Source of the DNA: Acidimicrobium sp. BACL17 MAG-120823-bin42
GTDB taxonomy: Bacteria > Actinomycetota > Acidimicrobiia > Acidimicrobiales > Ilumatobacteraceae
DNA length: 17,457 nt
NCBI GenBank assembly: GCA_001438985.1
Contig: LIAZ01000011.1
Location: forward strand, 1 to 17,457
Reading direction: 5' to 3'
Shown here one piece after another: positions 7,200 to 13,710 of this stretch. A program made the position numbers and the translations under genes. The notes below the pieces were generated by a model, which did no database searches, was not told the origin of the DNA, and was given only the letters and a program-made list of their open reading frames with translations. Position 1 is the first letter of the stretch. Every line of letters begins with the position of its first letter.

Positions 7200-8710
7200 A
7201 AGCCAAGGCTATCGGCACAAAAAGAGTCGCTCGCCAACTGAGCAAGCAGTTCTTCAATTGTGTTTGATGTATCAAGCAATGTTTTAGTGAGTAAGCGGGT
7301 TCCTCGCAGTGGTTCATTCATCTCGATGCGCACCAAAGGGCGGTTTGGGAGATCAAACACCATGCTGTCCCAATTGGCAGCGACAACTGCGGAGGGCCAT
7401 TTCTGTAACACCCGTCCCCGGAAATAGGCGCGGGTGTCATGAGGTGGATTCAACACTGCATCACGTACGGTATTCGGGGCGACCAGTTCTCTCAGGCCAG
7501 CCTTGATCGCGATCGATCGTTGAGCATCGAGCGCATGGTATTGAAGGTCTATTGCTTTCAAACGAGGGTCACCATCTGCAAGCTGGTGACGCAGAGCAAA
7601 CGCGCTCACTAGGCGCTGTTTGGCAATCCAATCAATACGATCATGCAACTTTTCCCGACTGTGCCGAAGGGAATAGATCGTTTCCTCCCATGCGTCCATG
7701 ATCATGGAGACTTCTACGGCAGGCAAAGCCTCGTACTCATAGTCATCAAGAAATCTTCGCACTGCTTCGATGAGAGCGTCTTGAATGTCTAATGCGGTGA
7801 GTCGACGACCGTCGTGCATCAACACCTGAGTAGACAACGTCGAATCCCGACTGATCTGCTTGATCGCAGAAACTGGATGAGCGATGAATAGTGATTCGGG
7901 AAATACGCCATGTTCAATCATCGAAAGGATGAGTGCAGTCGTACCGAGTTTCAAAAAAGTTGCAAACTGGCACATGTTTGCGTCACCAACGATCACATGC
8001 AAGCGGCGATACTTTTCGGAATCACAATGAGGCTCATCACGAGTATTGACTATGGGCCGATGGATGGTCGTCTCCAAGCCAATCTCCTCCTCAAAGAAGT
8101 CAGCTCGTTGGCTCAGTTGAAATCCAAGTAGATCAAAATCACCACGAGTTGTTTCGTTTCCAACTTTGCCTGATCCGCAAAACACCTGACGTGTAACGAA
8201 ATGTGTGGTGATACAACTTGCCAGATACGAAAATGGAGTGTTGCGATCTACCAGATAGTTCTCGTGGCATCCATAACTATTACCCTTACCATCCGAATTG
8301 TTTTTGTATACAGAGATCGAGACATCCTCTGGCAATCGAGAATTTGCTTTGTTAACGCTCTCACGAAGTATTTCGTCACCCGCCAAATCGAAAGCAACTG
8401 CTTGCAAAATGGATGCACATTCTGGACTTGAATACTCAGGATGAGCGTGATCTACGTAATACCGTGCGCCATTTACCAACACCGTATTGAGTGACCGGTA
8501 GTCAATTTCAGGATCGCGCAAATCGTCAAGGTTGACACCCCTGGCGTCGCTGAATGGACGCTCCTTGCCGAGGTCGAATGGTATTGCGTTCCATGACGCG
8601 TCGCTATAAGCACTCACCAAAAGAGAAGATGTGGTGATGGGGTCGATTTCTGCTCCAGTGACCGACACTCCGTATTCGGTCTCTATCCCACAAACTTTTG
8701 CTACAACCAC
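7196..8710 (-). CDS. dop: Deamidase of Pup / depupylase Dop
   Basis: Deamidates the C-terminal Gln of Pup and also removes Pup from conjugates. It shares the PafA fold: CGIETEYG (7-14) with Glu10 and Glu12, and RYYVDHAHPEYSSPEC (83-98) with Asp87 at the place of the essential Asp. YKNNSDGKGNSYGCHENYL and RPIVNTRDEPHCDSEKYRR follow. Between the first two blocks it has an insertion of about 35 residues compared with PafA here, including DLGKERPFSDARG, the Dop-loop type region used to tell Dop from PafA. At 504 residues it has normal Dop length. The start is a GTG at 8710, immediately after the arc stop with zero gap. The next gene is pup. Confidence 0.96.
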   Translation of the reverse strand: MVVAKVCGIETEYGVSVTGAEIDPITTSSLLVSAYSDASWNAIPFDLGKERPFSDARGVNLDDLRDPEIDYRSLNTVLVNGARYYVDHAHPEYSSPECASILQAVAFDLAGDEILRESVNKANSRLPEDVSISVYKNNSDGKGNSYGCHENYLVDRNTPFSYLASCITTHFVTRQVFCGSGKVGNETTRGDFDLLGFQLSQRADFFEEEIGLETTIHRPIVNTRDEPHCDSEKYRRLHVIVGDANMCQFATFLKLGTTALILSMIEHGVFPESLFIAHPVSAIKQISRDSTLSTQVLMHDGRRLTALDIQDALIEAVRRFLDDYEYEALPAVEVSMIMDAWEETIYSLRHSREKLHDRIDWIAKQRLVSAFALRHQLADGDPRLKAIDLQYHALDAQRSIAIKAGLRELVAPNTVRDAVLNPPHDTRAYFRGRVLQKWPSAVVAANWDSMVFDLPNRPLVRIEMNEPLRGTRLLTKTLLDTSNTIEELLAQLASDSFCADSLGL

Positions 8711-10330
8711 TTACAAATACTGCCCCGTTGTGGCGCGCTCAATCTCGCGACCTCCAGACGTTGCATCGGTCGAATCAGTCGCATTAATCAATGTGCGGAT
8801 AAACACGATGCGCTCACCCTTTCGTCCCGAAATCTTTGCCCAGTCGTCCGGGTTCGTTGTGTTGGGGAGATCTTCCTGTTCCTGAAATTCTTCACGTATC
8901 GATGTCAAGAAATCCGACGCGCTGAGTAGCCCAAGTTCGCCATGAAGTTTGCGTTTGAGACCCTTTGTCTTGGCTCGTCGAACGATGTTTTCGATCATTG
9001 CGCCACTGAGGAAATCCTTGAAGTGCAGCACATCCTTGTCCCCATTTTGGTAAGTCACTTCGAGGTATCGGTTCTCGTCAACATCTGCAAAGATCGCCGT
9101 TGCAACGAGATCAGCAATTTCAGCAATGGTGTGCTGAGCATCAATGGGTAATTGATCATTGAGATAACGCAACAAGATTTGACGCGCAGCAGTCATGTCT
9201 GGGCGGTCTATGCGGATCTTTACATCCAGTCGACCAGGCCTCAGAATCGCTGGATCTATCAGGTCTTCCCGGTTCGTCGCGCCAATAATGATTACATTCT
9301 TCAGACCATTCGCACCGTCAAGTTCGGCAAGTAACTGTGGGACAACCGTCGACTCCATATCCGAAGATACACCTGTCCCTCGTGTGCGAAACATTGAATC
9401 CATTTCATCAAAAAAGATAATTACTGGCCAACCTTCTTCACTCTTTTCGCGAGCACGTTGAAATACAAGACGAATTTGTCGTTCGGTTTCGCCGACAAAC
9501 TTGTTGAGCAACTCCGGACCTTTGATATTGATGAAATAGGAACGCCCTTTATCAAGCCCATTCTTTGCAGCAACGCGCTCAGCAAGTGAGTGAGCAACCG
9601 CTTTGGCAATCAGCGTCTTGCCGCAACCCGGAGGTCCATACAGTAAGACGCCCTTCGGCGCAGGAAGTTGATATTCGGCGAAGAGATCTGCGTGCAGATA
9701 CGGCAGCTCTATAGCGTCGCGAATTTTTTCTATCTGCGCATCAAGTCCACCTATGTCGTCAAATGAAACGTCAGGAACGTGTTCGAGAAGTAGGTGTTCA
9801 AGCTCTGGCTGGGCTAGACGCTCAAGTAAAATATTCGATCGAGTATCAAGTCGTAACAGATCACCGACTCGTAAATCGGCTACTCGTAATTCGTCGGCCA
9901 ACGCACAGATGCGCTCTTCCTCACCACGAATCGATACAACAGCGCGGAGTCCATCGTCGAGTACCTTGGAAAGCACGACAACATCACCAGCGAGATCACC
10001 ATGACGCACATCAACAATGCTCATGTGGTCGTTCAGCAGCACTTCACTGCCGAGTCGCAATTGATCGATGTCAAATGCACCGCCAATAGAGACTTTCAGC
10101 TTCCTGCCGTTAACAAACACGTCACATGTGTCGTCAGCATTTCTGCCAACGACTATTCCGTACGGCGCAGGCGGCCGAGTTAACTTCTCAACTCTGTCGG
10201 CTAGCTGGACGACCTCTTCTCGAAGATCACGCAGTGCGTGCTCTAGGCGACGGTTTTTCTCCGATTCTGCCGCCAGCAGACGGGAGCTATCGGTCGAATC
10301 TGGCTCAACTGAACCGTGTTGTTGACTCAT
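8711..10330 (-). CDS. arc: Proteasome-associated AAA ATPase ARC/Mpa
   Basis: Hexameric unfoldase that binds Pup, unfolds the tagged protein and threads it into the 20S core. Order of parts: N-terminal coiled coil (about 17-52), two OB-fold segments (about 55-165), then one AAA domain with Walker A GPPGCGKT (232-239), pore-loop region FINIKGPELLNKFVGETE, Walker B IIFFDEMD (304-311), a GATNRED sensor block and RPGRLDVKI arginine finger region. The last residues are GQYL, the C-terminal docking tail that enters pockets of the alpha ring. At 539 residues it is slightly shorter than mycobacterial Mpa. The ATG at 10330 is preceded by GGGGAG at about 10 nt. It is the first gene of the proteasome operon. 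The mycobacterial symbol is mpa. Confidence 0.97.
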   Translation of the reverse strand: MSQQHGSVEPDSTDSSRLLAAESEKNRRLEHALRDLREEVVQLADRVEKLTRPPAPYGIVVGRNADDTCDVFVNGRKLKVSIGGAFDIDQLRLGSEVLLNDHMSIVDVRHGDLAGDVVVLSKVLDDGLRAVVSIRGEEERICALADELRVADLRVGDLLRLDTRSNILLERLAQPELEHLLLEHVPDVSFDDIGGLDAQIEKIRDAIELPYLHADLFAEYQLPAPKGVLLYGPPGCGKTLIAKAVAHSLAERVAAKNGLDKGRSYFINIKGPELLNKFVGETERQIRLVFQRAREKSEEGWPVIIFFDEMDSMFRTRGTGVSSDMESTVVPQLLAELDGANGLKNVIIIGATNREDLIDPAILRPGRLDVKIRIDRPDMTAARQILLRYLNDQLPIDAQHTIAEIADLVATAIFADVDENRYLEVTYQNGDKDVLHFKDFLSGAMIENIVRRAKTKGLKRKLHGELGLLSASDFLTSIREEFQEQEDLPNTTNPDDWAKISGRKGERIVFIRTLINATDSTDATSGGREIERATTGQYL

Positions 10331-10397
10331 GACCCGACACTCCCCTCACAACCCAACCTACCGACCCGTACTGAGATCTTTCCAGCCGTGGGAACAA

Positions 10398-10426
10398 ATT
10401 CACAAGACCATGATCCTTGCCGTCAA
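10398..10426 (-). promoter_or_regulatory. Candidate promoter of the proteasome operon
   Basis: On the minus strand, TTGACG (10426-10421) lies 17 bp from GTGAAT (10403-10398). The -35 box matches the consensus at 5 of 6 positions and the -10 box at 3 of 6. Transcription would begin near 10391, giving a leader of about 60 nt before the arc ATG. It is the best pair I could see in the 162-bp divergent region, but the -10 is weak and this is a prediction by eye. Confidence 0.33.
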
Positions 10427-10427
10427 A

Positions 10428-10482
10428 CATTGAAGCGATAGTCTTGGGTAGTTCATTGAAGCGTTTGTCTAAACATTGAAGG
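10428..10482 (+). repeat. Three direct copies of CATTGAAG upstream of the ferredoxin gene
   Basis: CATTGAAG occurs at 10428, 10454 and 10474. The first two copies extend to CATTGAAGCG; the third runs into the ribosome site (CATTGAAGGAG). Spacing is 26 and 20 bp. The copies lie between the candidate arc promoter and the ferredoxin start, so they could be binding sites for a regulator of either gene. Three 8-mers in 55 bp may also be chance. Confidence 0.35.
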
Positions 10483-10484
10483 AG
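10478..10484 (+). promoter_or_regulatory. Strong ribosome binding site of the ferredoxin gene
   Basis: GAAGGAG ends 8 nt before the ATG at 10493. It fixes the start over an out-of-frame ATG at 10488 and is the best ribosome site in the window; most other genes have weak sites or overlap the preceding stop. Confidence 0.8.
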
Positions 10485-10492
10485 TTCATGAC

Positions 10493-10738
10493 ATGAAGGT
10501 CTGGATCGATCAGGATCTCTGCACGGGTGACGGTCTCTGCGAGGAGATTGCACCAGATGTGTTTACGTTGTTGGATGACGGTTTGGCTTACGTTCGTGAA
10601 AAAGACAAGATCTTTGCAACAGCAAAGGGCAATCCTCAAGGTGCAGAGGGTATGGCTGTGTTTGCTGACAGCATGATGGATGCAGTGATTGAATCAGCCG
10701 AGGAATGCCCCGGCGAGTGCATCTTCATCGAACCATAA
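10493..10738 (+). CDS. Small single-cluster ferredoxin ([3Fe-4S] or Asp-ligated [4Fe-4S])
   Basis: Small electron carrier of 81 residues. The cluster motif is C10-x2-D13-x2-C16 near the N-terminus and C72-P at the C-terminus. The second Cys of a standard CxxCxxC motif is Asp13, so the protein should bind a [3Fe-4S] cluster or a [4Fe-4S] cluster with an Asp ligand. An extra C76 follows in CPGEC. A central helical stretch lies between the two halves, as in actinobacterial ferredoxins that feed cytochromes P450. The partner enzyme cannot be told; none lies in the window. It is divergent from arc and convergent with trmI, with a 9-bp gap. From memory, a ferredoxin next to arc occurs in other actinobacteria. 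Confidence 0.88.
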   Translation: MKVWIDQDLCTGDGLCEEIAPDVFTLLDDGLAYVREKDKIFATAKGNPQGAEGMAVFADSMMDAVIESAEECPGECIFIEP

Positions 10739-10747
10739 GCCCTCGTA

Positions 10748-11539
10748 TCAGAGATCACGAGTCTCGGCGCCAATAAAGCGTGAGACCGTGAGAAACGCTG
10801 TATGGGCAACCATGCGGTGGTCTGGCCTCACGGCCATTCCCTCAATGTGCCACGAGCGATGCAACACCTCAATGGTGCGTGACTCAATCCATTCGTTACC
10901 GAAGCATTGTCGGACTTGTACTGCCTGCGTAATTGATGGCGTATAGGCAACAAGCAGTCCGCCCTTGCGCAATACCTTTGCAGCGTGCGCAATGACATTC
11001 CATGGTTCAGGAAGGTCAAGTACGACGCGGTCGAATTCTGGACCGTCAATTCCTTCGTATGCATCTCGAATATGAATGTCATAACGCTCAAGTGCCTCGT
11101 CACCGAGAAACGAGCGAACGTTAGCTTTCGCACGATTAGCAAAGTCCTCACGAATTTCATAACCCGTAATTGACGCTCCGTATCGCAGCATCGTCATCGA
11201 AAGCGCACCACTACCGATGCCAGATTCGAACACCCTCATTCCTGGTCCGATGTCTGCGATCATGCAAATCGGTGCAAGGTCCTTTGGATAAATCACCTGC
11301 GCACCACGCGGCATCTCGAGGACAAAATCCTCAAGGGTTGGACGCAGTATGGAGTACGCAGAACCTTTTGAGTTTGCGATCAATGCGCCTTCAAGCTGGC
11401 CGATGATTTGTTGATGAGTAACGACGCCCGAATGGCTATGAAACTCACCGCGCTCAGAAAGGGTCGCAAGGTAACGTCGCTTTTTGGAATCGATGATCAA
11501 CACTCGATCGCCAATTTTGAATTCTCGATTATTGGTCAC
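10748..11539 (-). CDS. trmI: tRNA (adenine-58-N1)-methyltransferase TrmI
   Basis: SAM-dependent enzyme that makes m1A58 in the T-loop of tRNA. The N-terminal beta domain is followed by RPTLEDFVLEMPRGAQVIYP (66-85), typical of TrmI. The Rossmann domain has motif I VFESGIGSGALS (103-114), an acidic SAM-ribose residue in YEIRED, and DLPEPW (175-180) with Asp175 as the catalytic residue. It is 263 residues, close to the mycobacterial enzyme Rv2118c. The start is a GTG at 11539, which overlaps the preceding small gene by 4 bp (GTGA). It is the last gene of the leftward acs-dacB unit. trmI close to the proteasome ATPase gene is also seen in Mycobacterium. Confidence 0.95.
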   Translation of the reverse strand: MTNNREFKIGDRVLIIDSKKRRYLATLSERGEFHSHSGVVTHQQIIGQLEGALIANSKGSAYSILRPTLEDFVLEMPRGAQVIYPKDLAPICMIADIGPGMRVFESGIGSGALSMTMLRYGASITGYEIREDFANRAKANVRSFLGDEALERYDIHIRDAYEGIDGPEFDRVVLDLPEPWNVIAHAAKVLRKGGLLVAYTPSITQAVQVRQCFGNEWIESRTIEVLHRSWHIEGMAVRPDHRMVAHTAFLTVSRFIGAETRDL

Positions 11540-11688
11540 GCCCTACTCCGTCGCGTGATCACCACTTCTTCGCCTTCACGAATCCGCACTCGGGTAACAT
11601 CGTGGTCCTGCTTGTGCTTTCTCATCCATTTGATGATTTTCCAAAGCACTGGCAACCACCAGATACTTCCACGAAGTGTTGAAACCAT
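11536..11688 (-). CDS. Small basic protein, about 50 residues, unknown function
   Basis: I do not recognise this gene. The frame is open from 11838, but its upstream half is covered by the next gene, so the likely start is the ATG at 11688 (50 residues); a TTG at 11721 would add 11. The protein has a hydrophobic Trp-rich patch (WWLPVLWKIIKW) followed by a basic segment (MRKHKQDHD) and a polar end, RIREGEEVVITRRSRA. This could be an amphipathic membrane-surface helix. Support for a real gene is the GTGA overlap of its stop with the trmI start and its fit in a tightly packed operon. No function can be assigned. Confidence 0.5.
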   Translation of the reverse strand: MVSTLRGSIWWLPVLWKIIKWMRKHKQDHDVTRVRIREGEEVVITRRSRA

Positions 11689-11704
11689 TCCCTTGTTAAC
11701 GGAC

Positions 11705-11914
11705 TTAGCGACGGATTTCAAGAACACTTCGTCGCTTTCTTCCAGCCTTGCGTCCCATTGCGTACGCACACACAATGACAATGCCTGACACAATTGCAAC
11801 ACCAACTGCAAACTTTGACTTCTGATCGTCCGCGACACCCTGAATATCGTCCTGCAATACCTGAAACTTGGATTCGAGGTCTTGGCGCGTGATCTTCTGT
11901 GGAGGTGTGCTCAT
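11705..11914 (-). CDS. Small single-pass membrane protein with basic tail
   Basis: A 69-residue protein with a polar N-terminal helix (about 9-32, LESKFQVLQDDIQGVADD), one membrane segment (about 35-53, FAVGVAIVSGIVIVCAYAM) and a strongly basic tail (GRKAGRKRRS). The positive-inside rule puts the C-terminus in the cytoplasm. I do not know a function; proteins of this layout occur in Acidimicrobiia as conserved hypotheticals, from memory. The ATG overlaps the stop of the preceding holin-like gene (ATGA), so the two are probably translated together and may act together in the membrane. Confidence 0.75.
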   Translation of the reverse strand: MSTPPQKITRQDLESKFQVLQDDIQGVADDQKSKFAVGVAIVSGIVIVCAYAMGRKAGRKRRSVLEIRR

Positions 11915-12216
11915 CTTTGATCCGTCGTCTTATTGAGAAACGGCTGCCTAATGCGTGATTGCGAGAAGACGATCAATACCACGGTGATACCAACAACGAT
12001 GAAATAAGGCACCCATGTCAGTCCTGAATCTGCATCGATGAGCTCGGCCTGTATCAGGCGAAGGATGCCAACCAGAAAGAACAGCAATCCCAGCAAGATG
12101 AACACAGCTCCGACTGCACCCCAGGCAAGCCAACGCCATGTTCCACGCAACTCACCAATGGTCTCTTGACGAGCGTAGGCGCGCACCAGATCGATGAGTT
12201 CACGAAAGGAAGTCAT
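11911..12216 (-). CDS. Holin-like small membrane protein with two helices, function unknown
   Basis: About 101 residues from the ATG at 12216; in-frame ATG 12231 and TTG 12243 would add 5 or 9 residues, and the ribosome site AAAGGA does not clearly choose among them. The N-terminus (FRELIDLVRAYARQETIGEL) is an amphipathic helix, followed by two membrane segments (about residues 30-53 and 68-86) and a short charged tail. This layout resembles actinobacterial membrane proteins often annotated as phage holin family or putative Actinobacterial Holin-X; there is no phage context here and no reason to infer lysis. It starts 33 nt after the dacB stop (6 nt if the TTG is used) and ends in an ATGA overlap with the next small gene. 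Confidence 0.75.
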   Translation of the reverse strand: MTSFRELIDLVRAYARQETIGELRGTWRWLAWGAVGAVFILLGLLFFLVGILRLIQAELIDADSGLTWVPYFIVVGITVVLIVFSQSRIRQPFLNKTTDQR

Positions 12217-12249
12217 GGATGAAGAACGCATCCTTTCATTCAACCAGCG

Positions 12250-13710
12250 TTATGGGGCTTTTGGCGCTAACTCCTCTGCCGTCGGAGACCCATCAAATCC
12301 GCCAAGTGCATCTGCCAAAGCGTTCCAAATTGGTCGATATGTCGTTTGATTGGAAACATTCGAGCCATTCATGATCAGCGAAAAAGTAGAAGCAAGAACA
12401 TCGGTATAGGAAATGAACCCAGACAATGCCTTGGCTCCAGAAAGTGTTCCCGTCTTACCTCGTAATCTCTCTGTAGAGATGCTGTCAGTGAGAACAGCGC
12501 GTAAAGTTCCAGTTCGACCCGCAACTGCAAGACCGAGTCCAACAGGACCAAATCCTCCATCTCGAAGCAGCAAGGCACTTATCGCACTACACGTCAGGCG
12601 ATTCCCGCGGTCTAAACCAGAACCATCGGTGATCTCGATTCCGTCTAGGGCGATACCCCATTCGACAAGTTTTGACTTCATCGTGTCGATTCCAGCGATG
12701 CGTGTTCCCTGACCTGTTGCGACAAATCCAATTTCTTTGAGTAACAAATCCGCTGAGTTGTTATCACTATTCGTCAGCATTTCGGCAAGTACTCCTGGCA
12801 AAGTCACACTTTTGATCTCTGCAATTGCAGTCAAATCAGAAGGAGCCACACCAATTTTAGGCTCACCAGAAACTGTTATCCCATTGTTGCGGAACAGGTT
12901 GGTCAATTCGGTCGCGGCGGCCAAACCCGGATGATCAAGTTTGATCGGGTTGCCCGTTACCACGCCATCATTGATCATCAGTGCACCGAGAGGGCCAACT
13001 TCTGTGCCCTTGATTCCCAAACCAAGCGTTGGCGTAAATCGTTCATCGTCGTATCGCGATTCATCAGCAACAATTGATCCCGAAATTCTGTTGATTCCCA
13101 TGGTTGACAATGTGTCGAATAATTCTTCAACACGTGTGAAGTTAAACGTTGGGTACGACTCTGTTGCTGGGTAATTAGCTGTTGTCAGAAGTGGATCACC
13201 GCCACCAACGAGATAGATGTCTCCCTCGACCGCATCACCGTTGACCCTGCCAACAAGCTGTGTCACGTATTGAAAGTTGTCTCCAAGCACATCAAGGGCA
13301 ACTGCTGCGACGACAATCTTCATGTTGCTTGCTGGAAGCAATGACAAATCCGGATTGCTATTGACCAACCGTTTGCCCTCAACATCGACTATCAAGCAGG
13401 ATTCGTTTGGCAGACGACGTGCAATTGTTGCTAATTGTCCATTGAGAGCACGGAACTTGACGTCTTCAGACAGAGTTTGAGGCGCTCGACGAGCATTAAT
13501 GATCGGAACATCCAAAGCGCCGATCTCGGCAGTACTTGAAATAGGGGTGACTGCCTGTGCAATATTGTCGACAAACTTCCATGACACGCCTAATCCCACA
13601 GCACCAAATGTGGTAACAGAAAGCAAGAGCGTTGCAACCACTCGCGCCGAACCAACTTTCACTTTTCTTCGTGCTTGCTGAAGTCCAGATGATTCGTCGT
13701 CGATGCTCAT
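12250..13710 (-). CDS. dacB: D-alanyl-D-alanine carboxypeptidase/endopeptidase, PBP4 type (family S13)
   Basis: Penicillin-binding protein that trims or cleaves peptidoglycan cross-links outside the membrane. The protein is 486 residues from the ATG at 13710. An N-terminal basic stretch and membrane segment (about 24-42) anchor or export it. The three active-site motifs are S128-N-M-K131, S315-D-N317 and K419-T-G421. The large insertion between the first two motifs, with YLVGGGDPLL and VADESRYDDERF, is typical of family S13. The frame is open upstream to 13788, but that part lies inside the CoA-ligase gene; the ATG at 13710 overlaps that gene's stop by ATGA and fits a signal-anchor start. It is followed by the small membrane genes, which suggests a shared envelope role (inference). 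Confidence 0.93.
   Translation of the reverse strand: MSIDDESSGLQQARRKVKVGSARVVATLLLSVTTFGAVGLGVSWKFVDNIAQAVTPISSTAEIGALDVPIINARRAPQTLSEDVKFRALNGQLATIARRLPNESCLIVDVEGKRLVNSNPDLSLLPASNMKIVVAAVALDVLGDNFQYVTQLVGRVNGDAVEGDIYLVGGGDPLLTTANYPATESYPTFNFTRVEELFDTLSTMGINRISGSIVADESRYDDERFTPTLGLGIKGTEVGPLGALMINDGVVTGNPIKLDHPGLAAATELTNLFRNNGITVSGEPKIGVAPSDLTAIAEIKSVTLPGVLAEMLTNSDNNSADLLLKEIGFVATGQGTRIAGIDTMKSKLVEWGIALDGIEITDGSGLDRGNRLTCSAISALLLRDGGFGPVGLGLAVAGRTGTLRAVLTDSISTERLRGKTGTLSGAKALSGFISYTDVLASTFSLIMNGSNVSNQTTYRPIWNALADALGGFDGSPTAEELAPKAP

Noticed and set aside
10428..10482. CATTGAAG copies as a small CRISPR array
   Set aside because: The repeats are only 8-10 bp with unequal spacing, and the third is part of a ribosome site.
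10743..10762. Inverted repeat CTCGT...ACGAG between ferredoxin and trmI as a shared terminator
   Set aside because: The stem is only 5 bp with a 10-base loop, has no T-run on either side, and overlaps the end of trmI.
11689..11838. Upstream half of the 100-codon frame ending at 11536
   Set aside because: It is almost entirely covered by the 69-residue membrane protein gene (11705-11914), which has the stronger protein character and coupling to its neighbour.
11911..12243. Holin-like gene as evidence for a prophage
   Set aside because: There are no integrase, capsid, lysin or attachment-site sequences nearby, and the gene is embedded in a housekeeping operon.
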